From Sepioteuthis lessoniana (Eukaryota; Mollusca; Cephalopoda; Myopsida; Loliginidae): DNA of 64,000 nucleotides. Every line of letters starts with the position of its first letter. Position 1 is the stretch's first letter. Where the stretch lies: assembly GCA_963585895.1 (NCBI GenBank), contig OY757904.1, positions 66,127,739 through 66,191,738 on the forward strand. The letters are read 5' to 3'. The translations under genes and the position numbers were made by a program. Below are positions 35,764 through 48,299 of this stretch, piece after piece. The notes beneath the pieces are model-generated. The model was not told where the DNA came from and did no database searches. It saw nothing but the letters and a program-made list of their open reading frames with translations.

Positions 35764-36750
35764 CCTTGTATAAATGGACAACACCAAACTATTTGCCAAA
35801 AACGAAAAAGAATTAGAATCCTTTACATAGCGAGTGAGAATATAGAGGCAGGACATAGGGATAGTATTTGGGATAGAAAAATGTACCATGCTCATAATGA
35901 AAGGCAGGAAACGACACAGGACCGGAGGATTGGAATCAAGAAAAAGTCAGAACGCTCGGAGAAAAGGAAATCTACAAATACTTAGGAATATTGAAAGCTA
36001 ACACCATCAAACACGTAGAGATGAAAGAAAAAAAAACAAAACAAGAGTAACTCAGGAGAACAAAAACAATCTACTCAAGACAAATGTACTTGCGAGGAGC
36101 TCATAAAAGAGATATATTCATGGGATGCCCCCCTCGTAATATACTCGGGGGTATTCTTGACGTTGATGAGGGAATTCTTTAACAAATGGACAAGAGAAAA
36201 AAAAATAAAGACGATTCAAAATCCTTATATCCTGGATATGATTTTGAGAGACTCGACGTGTTAAGAAAAGATGGGAGAAGACTTGTCAGCCTTCAAGAAG
36301 GCGTTGATGCACCAATAAACCGAGAGGAAGACTCTATAGAAAAGTGTAGTGGAAGGCTGATTAGTAGCAATAGAAAAAATAATGACAACTCGAGGATCAA
36401 CAGAGCGTAAAATAAAAATGTAGAAAAAAAGCTGTACTGACATTTCAAGTGACAAACAAGTGACATCTTGAGAAAACTTAGACGTGGCTAAAAAGGGTAG
36501 GTTTAAGACGTAAACTGAATCTCTCCTAATAACAGCAAAAAACAATGACATAAATACCAATTATATCAAAGCTACTATAGATAAGATGCAACAAAACAGC
36601 AGATGTAGGATATGTAGTAATTAAGACGAAACAATCAATCACATTATAAGCGAATTTAGCAAAGTAGCACATAAATTAGAATAAGGCATTATATGACAAG
36701 GTGGGGAAGGGGATCCACTCCAGTCATGGCAATGTACGAATGAAACCATA
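35764..36750 (+). pseudogene. Decayed LINE pol, 3' part (RT end and knuckle)
   Basis: Resumes at MDNTKLFAKNEKELESF; the MDN stands where the catalytic aspartates of the reverse transcriptase are expected. It continues with FGIEKCTMLIMKGRKR, RLDVLRKDGRRLVSLQEGVD, KCSGRLISSNRKNNDNSR, and a CxxC...HII remnant near 36610-36650 matching the C-terminal zinc knuckle of such LINEs. It ends without the endonuclease region. The frame is broken by stops and shifts. Confidence 0.75.
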
Positions 36751-37690
36751 CTTCTAAGGAACCGATGTCAGGTGATGTTTAGAGTCTTTCTCATCATTGT
36801 TAATTCTAGCATATTTGTTATATCATCATTCTGTACTGAAATCCTAAAAGCATTATTTGGCTTTTGTTACTTTGTTCACGATTTCAACTTGAAATTCAGA
36901 TCATGGATCTTTTTTATATTCCATTGATTTGTATGAATGAATCACAATTATTCACATTGTTCTCAGTGATCATCTTTCGTTCCACAAGATATGGCCATTT
37001 TTGGACTTTCTAAGAATTTGCATTCGTTTATTGTATAGCATAGTGTTTCATTGTCTAATACTGATTGGCCTGCATTTGATTTTACTTATAAATATCTCGT
37101 GTCTCCGCTAAAACTTAAAAATATCCGAATACATAAATATCCGGAGTCAGCGCTAAATATTCAGAGTCAAAGAATCTTGTTACATTCCAATCATAATCAG
37201 TATTCTTGCCAAATTCAACTAGCTCGGTGTTATCGCTTGACTCAGCTATAATCTTCTGTTCTCGTCACTTCACGTTGCATCTCGGAATCAAAAAGAAATA
37301 TGGTTTCAATTATTGTATAACCATTTCGGTAAATTTGCCAACTTGAATCGGTTGCTGCCTGAATATTTTCCCTTGCTTTTGAAAATTCTCTCATTTTTAA
37401 TTTTAATTTCTTCAGTAAGTTCACATTGTTATGCACTAGCTTGGAAATCTTCAATTCCTTTTTTCCACGGCATTCTTTGTTTTCTAAAATGCACAACTAT
37501 ATATATATAGAGAGAGAGAGAGAGAAAGAAAATTACTGTGTACAAATCGACTTTTTCAGCCAGGAAAATCTCTACAAAACTAGTGCTTGACTTATGTAAC
37601 ACTATGTTAATTTTACAAGTTGACTGTCGATATTAAATTAAATTCTTAGGACTAATTGGATAATTTGTTGATGATCAGATATAGTCTTTT
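36750..37690. other. No gene seen
   Basis: AT-rich unique sequence with a short (GA)n at 37507-37526. No splice-bounded open block. Confidence 0.45.
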
Positions 37691-38084
37691 GGTAAAGTAG
37701 TGTTGAAAAAGAAAATAATAATGTACACCGTGTGTGAAAGTGGGTCACGAGGACAAGGTCACTTACGATTGTTTACTGACGGGATGAAACGGCCGATCTG
37801 GGCTTTGATCTGGGTTTTGATTGACGGGTTAGAAACAAACAAAATTCTATTTCATATTCTAATGTCAGCCGAGTGCGAATGAACGGAAAATTACGGCTAA
37901 ATGCCTGACACAAGGCAATTACAATTATATAAGAATATTATCTGGTGGCTCAACAATCAAAGAAAAGCTGGGCGGATTTGCCCAAGACGTCTAATGCAAG
38001 TACATAGTTTGTGATTGGCAGTCCGGTTAAACACGGGCCTCCGGGTGAGGTTTCTGTATCCCAACGCCGATGATTGCGCTCTGG

Positions 38085-38410
38085 GACCATTGGTCCAGCG
38101 TTTCTATTGGCTGGCCAATCAGAGCCATGTATTCAGGGGTCTGGATCCCCATAAAAGAAGATTCCGAAAAGAGTTGTAGGAAATTGAAAGCTGGTTCCGA
38201 AGACAGAAGACTTAAGGCCCTTGCCGCCCTCTTCGACACCACAGCCACTTTACCCAGAGTCCTGAACTTGACCGTCCCTAGGAACATTAGTTTGCTCAAA
38301 ATGGACTCGGGGCTAGCTGTTATCGCCAGTGAAATTATCACCGAACTGAAGAACCTTGTTGTCGTTATTGTTGTACATGATTCTCTTTTATCATTGTATG
38401 ATAAATAAAT
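38085..38410 (+). promoter_or_regulatory. CCAAT/TATA block with downstream AATAAA
   Basis: CCATTGG (38088) and ATTGGCTGGCCAAT (38106-38119) give clustered CCAAT boxes on both strands. CCCATAAAAG (38148-38157) is a TATA-like element about 30 bases downstream, and AATAAA lies at 38404. Promoter plus nearby polyadenylation signal is the layout of an LTR (U3-R), but I could not find TG...CA ends with a target duplication. A 112-codon open frame (38070-38408) covers the block and is not recognisable. Confidence 0.4.
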
Positions 38411-38959
38411 GTTATTTACAACTGTTAACTAGCGTACCTGACGTATTGAATTAGTTGACCAGCTAACAGCACCGGTAAAGCTGGCTGTCTTCCGACACAG
38501 CCTGAACCAGGAGACGTCCGAATCAGCTTTTCCTCAACTTTCCCGTGGGTCGAACAATGCAACGTGGACACGGAAATCTGGACAAGCAGATCCACCAAAA
38601 ACTTCTACCTACATGTGGCTCGTAGCGCGACATGCACTTATAGGACCATACTTATATAGTAAGGCTAAAATCCAAAGCTTTATCAAGGTGTGGTCAACCA
38701 GTGGAATAGGACTTGTTATTTTCAATTTACACAACTTATATTAAATCCAGCAGACTGCCAGAAACAATTTCATCTTGAATTAGTGTTTTCTGAAAATATT
38801 TTAGAAATTAAAACAGAGACTGAAATGAAATTGTTTAACATTAAAAAAACCTATATTAGAATTTTTTTTTCATCCTACAACGTGTAAAAGTACGTGCTAT
38901 ACCCTAAACGTATAAGCCGCCAACCAGGAGTGATAAGATAGCTTCGGTAGCTCAAGGCG

Positions 38960-40930
38960 GTACTGTCACTTCAGGCGCGACCAAGCAGCTTTTTCCACCG
39001 GAAAGGCTGCATTTCATTTATACAGACGATTTTCGCTCTCGACCAAATCCAACTTAATGCAAATTGCACCATGGTCTGAAGACGATATGAGGCAACTTTC
39101 AAACTGCGGCCAGTGATTCCTAATTTTGTGAGAAACGAAATGACTGAGTGTCCAAGAAAAACACGACAACTAATCACTATAGGAATCACATGGCATATCC
39201 AACCCTTTTCCAGAAAGTCGGCACGCTGTTTTGCACCGATTTTTCTTCCGCTTGTGTGCCTCCTTCCGATTTTCTTCCCAGAGGACAGTCAATTCTATGA
39301 GGTGAACACTTTTCTTTGAATCGGACCACTGTTTGAATAATGTGAACTGGAAATTGTAGAGATGTCTGGAGATTCAGTGAAGCTTTCCAGTCACTAACTT
39401 CATTCAGTAGCTTCATATTGGAAATTTTCCTCACAGGGCATTCACCTACATTGTATAATCGGATTATTGGTTTCTTTGGCAGTTACAAATTGCTGGTTTG
39501 CTGTCTCACATTGTGCTCTTCACAATTCTATGACCACTCCCAACACCTTGTTATGTCGCCATATGTACATCTGAAGCGATTGAGGACACGCAGATAATAC
39601 ATGGCACAAGGTACTCCGATCACATTTACCCGAAAAGCACAGATTCGAATCGGTATATCCCCAAAATATTTGGTTGGTCGCAATCACAAACATTGAAAAT
39701 GGCCACAAAAGACAGTGTAGCCGACCATGTTAGTAACATCCAACCTTCATCTTTCCGAGTTGACATGTTTTTTTTCAATTAATTTAAGACCCTTCAAGGC
39801 TGTATTCTGGAACTCTGTACTCCTCTGACGATCAGTCTGTGGGATTGAATAAATACGTCTGAGACTCTTTACCGCCTTCTCTTGACTGTTGGGATCGTAT
39901 CACCCCCCACCCAATTTTGAAATGGATCTCCCTGACAGATCCTCTGACTAACGATAGGCTTCGACTTTTCTTTGGCTTAGCCTTCATTCTTGCCTATGTG
40001 AAAAGTTTATAATATCTTTGAAGTAAGCCATCGGCAGTGATTTTGGACGGACCAAGAATGGTGATCAAGTCCATTAAAGCTCTGGAAGGAGGAAGAGATA
40101 GATGTTCATTTTTCATCATTATATATGTGTGGTCTTGTATTTGCATCACCTCGTAGTAAGAGTTCCAAGGATAGAATGAAAGGAAGTGGTGAAATCACAC
40201 AGCCAATCATGATACCGATCTCAAGTGCCTGCAACTTGGTGGTATAGTCTTTAACGGTATATGTCATGAAGGCTGAATTGAAGTATTTCATTATGATTTC
40301 CCTAACCTTGCTAGGGAAGTCGAAAAAGTCGAGGGCCATTCGGATTAAGTAGTGCAGAATTGAACCGTATTCATTGGCAAGATCAAGCGAGATTATATGT
40401 TCTTTTTTGTTCCTTTTGGCTGAGAGTATTTGTGAATGTTCCAGATATGCGGGGAAGCTAGGTATCCAATCCTTCGGGACGTATGTATTTAAGTAATGAT
40501 TGCTCATCTGAAAGTTTGTCATACAGCAAGCAAGAACTCCAAAAATATTTCCCCTCTGCATTTAGGAGGGATAAAATATGTTATTCCTTTTGACTGCATT
40601 TCTTTTGGTATCCAAATACTATCAGCCAGACACCATTCTTGTGGTACAATTTCCTTCATCCAAACCTACTGAAGGAGGACAGTGAGTTTCCTGAGGACAC
40701 ATGGGCAGTTATTTTATAACTTATACGATATCCCTTCATGCCCGGTGCACTACCTGCGCGGGGCTTATGGACGAAATATCAGACTTCCTTCAGTTTTATC
40801 CCAGTATCATCAAACATATCGTTAAATCTTGGAGCTTTGGTAAGTCTCGTATGGATACCGTTTAAAATATCCGAATATGTCATCCATAAGTTATTCTCGA
40901 GTTCCTCCTTCGGTACATCAGACTAGATAC
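38960..40930 (-). pseudogene. Decayed LINE pol, minus strand
   Basis: Minus-strand order: YRISYKITAHVSSGN and FGYQKKC near 40620-40740; then the open frame 40561-40106 with HIISLDLANEYGSILH (an RT core block) and LEIGIMIGCVISPL (the following block). Further downstream come CDRSTLCHVLSACP with IWRHNKVLGVV (a C-terminal knuckle, about 39590) and LGITGRSLK near 39110. This order matches a LINE family with knuckle and restriction-like endonuclease regions. The catalytic aspartate box is not preserved and frameshifts are numerous. It is a different family from the 33-36.7 kb element. Confidence 0.75.
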
Positions 40931-41245
40931 TCTTTGCTTCCACCTATTTGTTAATTTTTTTTTTGTGAAAGTAGAATGATATCACAACCTGACGCTCTTT
41001 CCTCCGTTGTTTTCTCTGATTTTCAGTTCTGGAGATCACCACACTACGTTTGCAACATTTTTTTACACTGGCTGTAATCACAAGAACATTCGTGGCAGGC
41101 CCCAGAGTAGCTTGACAGGAAAGTACGGTGTGGTGTTCATAGAAAAAAAATCATGATAATTAAATATATTTTCAATTCATAGGAATATGAACTCAAAAGT
41201 TTGTTTTTCATGATTCCTATATCCTACTTCTATATGTTAGGGACC

Positions 41246-41248
<3 letters not shown>

Positions 41249-41277
<29 letters not shown>

Positions 41278-41349
41278 CATATATGTCGAACCCAGAATAT
41301 TGACCTAAAAAAGTGAAGGTCAATTAAATGTAAGTTGAACCTGTACGCC

Positions 41350-41398
<49 letters not shown>

Positions 41399-41504
41399 CT
41401 TGGGGGTGGCCACTCTCCTGAGGAATCACCGGTTGCCACTATCGTAATGCAAAACTTTTTGAAAAAACTGACCACTCTGGTAGACGTATATGCAAACAAA
41501 GGAG

Positions 41505-41557
<53 letters not shown>

Positions 41558-41697
41558 TATAATTCCATTATTTACGTAGAGCTGTTGATAGTCTGTGGTA
41601 AGATATCCAACTGGTCAGCATCTCGCGTCTACAACCACACTGATGGGTTGTGATACAACGAAACTGTCCGTGGTCGAATATATATATATATATATAC
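41249..41697. repeat. Cluster of four (TA)n arrays
   Basis: TA runs at about 41249-41275, 41353-41394, 41508-41554 and 41679-41697 separate three non-repetitive spacers of roughly 80, 115 and 125 bases. The spacers do not match each other. Confidence 0.95.
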
Positions 41698-41699
41698 CA

Positions 41700-42554
41700 T
41701 AAATAAATTTCAAAGAAAATATCCCATTACGGCATCGAACGTGTGGATATGGCTCAGCTGAAGATCTGTGTCAAATTAAGACTTATGTGTGTTCTTGTTT
41801 TATCTTATAATAAAATTATCTTAATATTTATCTACATTTTCCTGCTTATAGCAGTATATTTTCCTGAATTTGCTTCCTTGATTTTACAAAATTAAAGACA
41901 AAATCAAGTAAGCTAAAAGCTGATGATGTGAATAATTTTCTACTTGTATAATTTAATAGGTATTAACATAGCTAGGCTCTTACACATATACAGTAAAACG
42001 CACGCGTGTTTCCGTAGAAAATCCTTGGTCAGAGATAGCTGGCCAAGGAATTTTTGAAAAAAGACTATAATTCAGTTTCTCCCTGCCTGCATAATTGCTT
42101 TGAAGATCAAAGGTTACTCGTCGACATTACAGTGAACCATGACATAGAGAAACTGAAAGATCACCATTATTAGTAATTCAGGACTGATGGATATTCAATA
42201 AACATTAATCAAAGTAGTGGTTACTAACTAAAATTAGAGAAAACGTATTTAATTTTGTAAGAATATATGTCTATCTAAATAAAGAACGAAATACAATCAT
42301 TTCAATATACCGTCGGAATGGATAATCACACTTCTTACCAAAACCTGCGAAAATACAAAAATTAATCATTGCAGATCACTTCCAAAAGAATAGGTGTGTT
42401 TTTCTACAATAATACCTTGAGAAAATAATACCCAAATGCACAATAACGTTTTACCATGTTCCTCATCGGCTTATAAATAGATTCAGAAAACGGTTTAGTT
42501 TGAGAAATTCTTAAAAATTAAAAATGAAATAAAAGATCGAAAAATCATCATTTC

Positions 42555-42555
<1 letters not shown>
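41700..42555. other. No gene seen
   Basis: AT-rich unique sequence. A short inverted pair (CCTTGG...CCAAGG near 42025-42050) is the only structure noted. Confidence 0.5.

Positions 42556-42556
<1 letters not shown>

Positions 42557-42600
<44 letters not shown>
42557..42600. repeat. (TA)n microsatellite
   Basis: Uninterrupted TA run. Confidence 0.97.
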
Positions 42601-42602
<2 letters not shown>

Positions 42603-43049
42603 CTCACCCACACTAAATATATACTCTATCCTATGCCAGCATTATGGAATTAGCTCATTTATCTTATTGGCATTCTAATGAAACACATAAATACGACAAC
42701 CTGAATAAAAAAATTAATTTTCCGAGGTCATATATAACATAGGTTTAAGTGTTCTATAAAGATCTTGGTGAGATGTTGCTCATTACTTCAACTTAAAAAG
42801 CGCATGTGCTTTTTTTCGGGAAAAGCGTATAAAACCAATAACACGGGTAGCACACAGAAAAAATCTAAATCTGAGGAAAATTCTTGGCGAAAGTTAGGAA
42901 ACAATTCTTCATCAGAAGTTTCTATCCCTAAATAAGACCTAAAATCTGCCATTCGGAAAAATTATAACCCCTGTAATAAAGAATATGTGTTTATAATTTC
43001 TGAAAAACGTGGCCGAAACAGTTAAGATTCTCATAGAATTTAGGTAGGA

Positions 43050-43101
<52 letters not shown>
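43050..43101. repeat. (AC)n(TA)n microsatellite
   Basis: AC then TA run; its TA side abuts the 3' end of the SINE B fragment that follows. Confidence 0.96.
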
Positions 43102-43104
<3 letters not shown>

Positions 43105-43195
43105 CCCTGCGTGAGGATGCGACACATAGTCAGTTTTAAGCGGAGTTTTAATTGTTTGTCCTTAGGAATTTTTTTCCTAGACCGGACACCACACA
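43102..43195 (-). repeat. SINE family B, 3' fragment
   Basis: Minus strand: CCGGTCTAGG, then CTCCGCTTAAAACTGAC, then TGTGTCGCATCC. These match the body of the full copy at 52275-52567. It lacks the tRNA-like head and ends at a (TA)n array. Confidence 0.7.
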
Positions 43196-43371
43196 AACAT
43201 TTAAACTGACCAGTGTGATCTACTGTTAAATCATTGTTGTAAGAAAAGTCATTGAATTTATACCATTCACAAGTTTATTAATACTATATAAAATAAAAAC
43301 AACGTCTTTCATTATTTGAATTCATGGGGTCAGTATACTCGGACGAAAAAGTTAAATTTATATCCGAGGAC

Positions 43372-43580
43372 CCGGGCCATTGGTCCAATGAGTAGAGTAT
43401 TCGCCCATAGTTTGGGAGACCAGGTTTTAATCCCAGTTCGAGTCATAGCAAAGGCTCAAAAATGGTACTTGATTCCGCATTTCTTATCACACAGTATCAT
43501 AATGTAAGGATCAAGGATAAAGTGGAACAATCTCAGGAATGAAGTAGCGCCCTTCTCTACACGACAGTGTAGTAGCTATT
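43372..43580 (+). repeat. SINE family A, third copy
   Basis: Contains CCGGGCCATTGG, GGGAGACCAGGTTTTAATCC (an eroded B box), GTTCGAGTCATA, AAAGTGGAACAATCTCAGG and CAGTGTAGTAGCTATTA. The terminal GGTCACC...CGACTATGG segment is missing. Confidence 0.8.
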
Positions 43581-43742
43581 AATTATCCTGTTTATAAATA
43601 CAATAAACGTTTATAAAACAACACGAAGAAATGATAAAAACGAGACCTGGTTTAATTAGTTAAACATGGCGAGAAGTTGATATAATGTGCGCGTTAATGA
43701 AAATAATAAAGTAACGGAGTATATGTTTGACTGCTGAGCGAT

Positions 43743-43803
43743 TGTGCGCGCGCATGTGTGTATGTGTGTGTGTGTGTTCGTGTGTGTGTGTGTGTGTGTG
43801 TGT
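43743..43803. repeat. (TG)n microsatellite
   Basis: GC-started TG run with TA and TC interruptions. Confidence 0.93.
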
Positions 43804-44961
43804 ATGTTTGTGAGTGTGAAGTTGGAGACGTGTGAAGTCTATAAGAAAATGAGTTCAGGGAAAGATGGTAAACTTATTTTCGTTGCAACTATAATAAATG
43901 TTGTTTTTTGGAGAGTGTGGACTCGCAGTTATCATCATAATGAAGTTCGAATTTTGGTCGATAACTGAAAATCGGTTTTGCCACAAGTGTGCCTTAATTA
44001 CTTTGGAGGTGTTTTGTCGATACTTATATGTGTTGTTTACTGGCCATGAATTTTTCCATGTTTGGTTCGGTGTTGGTGGGTAAGGCTGTCTGAGGCTATG
44101 CGGGGCTTTCTGAGGGGTCTGAGATAGTCTGAGTGGGTGTTGTCGTCGAAACGGTGTACTAACTAGGTCTCTTAATCACTCGACCGTCTTCAAATGAAAA
44201 AAAAAAAATTGTTTCGCACGGGACAGGTACATTTGCAGTTCAACTGAACGGACTTAGTTGACACCAGCATATCCAATAGGCTCCTAGAAACCACTTTTTC
44301 AATATTTTAAGGATTCGTTCTAAAATTTGCGTCTTTATGATTATGATCACCTTCATGTGTGTGTGTGTTTCTCATATTTTTTCTTTCATTTTGAGTTGTA
44401 GAATATAGGAATCTACATACAATATATTCATGTCTCCGCACCCTATCTTACACTATAAGTCGAATTCTTGTGAATATAAACGGTTTAACATGCAAAGCTA
44501 CATGCAGGTACTCCATTAACCTACGACATATTGTTTTGTGGAATATGCATGGCACAAGCAGTAAGAATGATAACCTCGTTGTAGGGAAGGGGATGTTTTG
44601 TCTTCTTAATACCTGTATATAACTTTATCAATAGTGTCTGATTGCAGTCAGTAGAGAGGATTGTTGGAAAATCTGATTAGATATCTGAAAAAAAAAAACA
44701 TCTATGTGAATGGAACTCACACCTAATCCGAGTTTGCTTTCCTCAAGTGACAGTTTGTTTGGCGTCATTCTCATGTCTCTGTGTCACTTTGATTCTCTTT
44801 TAGACTACTATCTTTTTGACACTTAGCTCCTTACTCGGGATATCCTATTTATATTACAACTCCAAGAAAACGCGTGTTCTTCTGCTCGTTGCATCTGACG
44901 ATATCAGGATCATTTCCAAGTCATTTCAGCTCACAGTTATTCACACGTAATGAGATACAAG

Positions 44962-45403
44962 TGTCACGTGATATCCCACTGAGACGATGGAAGTGGGATG
45001 ATAGCTATCCTCTCCTTTAAATTAACAGTAACCTGACTTGGGTGACATCTTGTAGCCCTAACAAAATCGCCTGACCAGGGGGGAGGAAGGTAGAAGCCAA
45101 ACGATTGGCTGGGACCCTAAATCGGAAGTGGGGACTCCCTCCCCTCAGCGGAAATAGAAAAGAAAAAAGTTAGTTGTTTGGCAGGGTTCGTGGCGGGCAG
45201 ACGAACCAAAGCCAGTATTCCGGGTAGAAGACAAAAGAATATCTAAGACACGAGGGATCCGAGTTCTTCAAGCCAGTATTAAAAATAGCATAAAGTCTAT
45301 TAGCCCGTGAAAGAAGAAAGATTCTCCAGTGGAACCCCGTCGAAAAATAAGATAAGTAACTTTGGGACTATTTCTCCTTTATACCCAAATTTTATATACC
45401 TCC

Positions 45404-45461
<58 letters not shown>

Positions 45462-46034
45462 GAAGGAAAACGAAAGAAAAGAAAATAAGAAAGACATTTA
45501 TGTTCGTTGACTGTCCATTTATTATATATTTGACACTTTGAAAGTGTATCTCTTTGTATAGTAAAGAATTCATGTATTTTAATGTTACCACGTGGTCGAA
45601 GTTGTTCTTTGCAGTTCTGCTACGAATTTGTTGTGCCACATTTCCTTTTTCAGCTTCTGTTCGCCTTATGTTATCTTGCTTAGTATTGTCCTATTAATTC
45701 CTTAAAACTATCACACGGGAAACCGGAGTTGCCGACTACTACAATATAATATTATTACTTCTCAACCTAGAGGTCCATATCTTCCATTGTCTAGGGGAAG
45801 GAAGGAAAGTGACCTGGTGGGTGTGTGGATAGTGTGAAATTTGGAACCCCTTGCCAGCGGGGGTCAGTCTAGCCCTAAATTAATCCCTCACATAATATGC
45901 CAGTTCTTATATGCCTGAGAGAAAAACTCTGAACGAGGACTTATTCTATAAGGGATCAAGTGCCAACCTGCCCCGTCTTCACACGTGCGAAAATAAAACC
46001 CGTTCTGGGATAAAAGTAAACCTTTCGCGTCACA
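44962..46034. mobile_element. Solo LTR, family LTR-B, copy 2
   Basis: Ends are TGTCACGTGA and GCGTCACA, with CAAG directly outside both ends (44958-44961 and 46035-46038). It shares with copy 1 at 34400: ATCGCCTGACCAGG, the inverted CCAAT arrangement (near 45096), AACCCCGTCGAAAAA, TATCACACGGGAAA, GGGATCAAGTGCCAACCTGC and CTGGGATAAA. It contains a (TC)n tract at 45405-45456, where copy 1 has only a short CTCTC. No internal retrotransposon genes flank it. Open frames around 45300-45640 come from the TC tract. Confidence 0.83.
45405..45456. repeat. (TC)n inside LTR-B copy 2
   Basis: Pure TC run, expanded relative to copy 1. Confidence 0.96.
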
Positions 46035-46039
46035 CAAGC

Positions 46040-46655
46040 AAGTAGATAAGAAACTGTCTGATTGTGCGTGTGCAATACACACATACACATCTTCTAAAAA
46101 ATGTACCTCGGGAACATCTTCAAGTTTATATATATATTTATATGCAAACGAGAATGGGCTCAATAATTCATTTGTTGATGTCATATGAAGCAATGCGATA
46201 TCAATTGAAGAAGTGAATGCCAGCAAGGCGACAGGTTGTGTCCAAAATTAAAACCCATTTCAGTCCCATTCCATGACTATTGTTGCCAGCCTATGAACTT
46301 TTCAGCCGACCCACGCCTGCCAAGATCAATTTACACAATTTGTTAATAACGTAATTTTTACTTCTTTGAGCAATTATATTATCCACAATATTTTAATTAT
46401 CCAAAGAAAACGAAACCATATTTTTTATGCATTAATCACATATTATTGATTTATATAACTCAATGTTAATTAACCCATATACAACCTGATTTCCCACTGA
46501 AAAATCTAATACATTTGTCTCAGTTAACAATAATTAGCGTAACTTTCAAGAGATATAATAGTGAATTGTTTGATATTTTCGAATTTTTATTCTTGTTTTC
46601 TTTTCTATTCTTTGCATATAACATTCAGGTTATGCTTGTGGTTGATAAGAACAAT
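46040..46655. other. No gene seen
   Basis: AT-rich unique sequence between the LTR and a microsatellite. Confidence 0.5.

Positions 46656-46657
<2 letters not shown>

Positions 46658-46751
<94 letters not shown>
46658..46751. repeat. (AC)n(TA)n microsatellite
   Basis: AC run then TA run; overlapping frames encode His-Thr and Tyr-Ile repeats. Confidence 0.97.
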
Positions 46752-46754
<3 letters not shown>

Positions 46755-47523
46755 TTGTGTAGCGTTTTCAATTAATACATTTTTGATAGAATATAGCTGA
46801 CAAGAAAATATATCAGTTTGTTTCAATTGTTTTATTCGGCTAAGGAAACGCACGTCTAGAAAGTAGAAATCCACTCAAAGATCGAGATTTTCGAAAAATT
46901 CAGGTTGTATTTTTTGCCCATTTTAAAGAAGATTTTAGTTTTTGATAAGTTTGATTTTAAGATATTTATAAGTGTTTTTTTAATTTTTTTATTAAAGAAT
47001 GGGATGAATGTACTGTGTTATGTATGATTGTTTTGTAGTAAGATAATCAAAAGGAAAAGAATGAAGACAAATTGTCCGGAAACTAAGCTGACGTCACAAT
47101 AAAAAGGTTTGTTCAGTCTTGAAATTCGTCTGCTTGGCTACATAACTTTTTAATCTACATTGACAGCACCAAGGAAGAGAGAGAAGTGAAAGAGCCTCTA
47201 TTTTTAAGATTATATAAGATGCAACCGTCATTATTGACGGGTGGATTCTAGTTTCTAATAATAGCCATTTTTTATTGAACAGTTTATCGGAAGAAACAAT
47301 GAAATCCGCCATTCTTTACTGGTTGATTTTTGAATTGATTTTAACGATATATCAACATGTCTAGGGTTGTTTTACGCGTAGATAAAAGGGAATAACGCTC
47401 ACTGTATGTTAATATCAACATATTTGATCATGGCTTTTTTTTCTTTTTGCAAGCGATCCGATCGAATGAGAAACTGTTTTAAACGGATCAATTTGAGACA
47501 TTGATAAAACTATGACGGAAAGG

Positions 47524-47700
47524 CACCTCCAGTGGTGTAAAGATAGACTGGAAAAACTTCACGAGTGAGTTCGAGTTTTATTGGGTACCCCATTCATGCA
47601 GCTGTGTGTAGCATCTCAAGAAAAAAGCCTAGTAAATTTCTACATTGAACTTTTGAGTTAAGGCATTGAAAAGGTTCTATATAATCCACAGGTCTTTAGA
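47524..47700 (+). repeat. SINE family D, copy 2
   Basis: Head CACCTCCAGTGGTGTAAAGA and GAGTTCGAGTTTTATTGGG, then GCCTAGTAAATTTCTACATT, matching the copy at 676-860. Confidence 0.5.
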
Positions 47701-47904
47701 AGCGGAGCTTCAAAATCATATATAGCTTAGAGTCGTACGAAAAATGTTCATTTTCTGATTGTATTTTGCCTTTTTCAGGAGAAAGATTCAGCCTATTTTA
47801 AGTCTTGTCCCCTGGTTTACATTTTGTTTGGATGAAAATGATCTGTTTTCACAATAAATGTTAAGAGAATAATTATTTCTTAGTAATAGACATATACGTA
47901 CATA

Positions 47905-47938
47905 CATCAACCAATATAGGTCATTTAATTCCAAGTTT

Positions 47939-47991
<53 letters not shown>

Positions 47992-48276
47992 TTAAAAACA
48001 TTTTGTAGATAAAATTCTAAAACCAACCTAATCTCTTTTTTGCACCGAGTCAAATGGCTTCATGTATTGCTATAAATACAGTCACATTTCATAATCAGTC
48101 ATTTGTTTTCACGTAGTGTGTTTTATTTGACCCACATATCTGGACCAATCAGCCACAACCACTTCCAGTCAGACAAAACCAGGGAGCAATAACAATAAAG
48201 GGGTACTCAACATACCCCAATGCTCCTACCCTGGAACCTCACCATCAGGTGGTTTAATGTCATATCCACGACACAT
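47905..48276 (+). repeat. Composite repeat copy C4
   Basis: Head TCATTTAATTCCAAGTTTGG, a (TA)n tract at 47942-47990 inside the element, one or two array units (TCAAATGGCTTCATGTATTG), then the conserved domain: GGGAGCAATAACAATAAAGG, TGGAACCTCACCATCAG and GTCATATCCACGACAC. The last part of the domain is cut off before a short (TA)n. Confidence 0.7.
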
Positions 48277-48299
48277 ATACACACATATATATATATATA

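Noticed and set aside
38070..38408. 112-codon open frame, with an overlapping minus-strand frame of similar length
   Set aside because: Both strands are open over the same GC-richer block, which looks like composition or LTR-like sequence. Neither product is recognisable.
40106..40561. 151-codon minus-strand open frame as a host gene
   Set aside because: Its LDLANEYGS and GIMIGCVISP blocks are those of a LINE reverse transcriptase, and flanking frames carry the rest of that element in decayed form.
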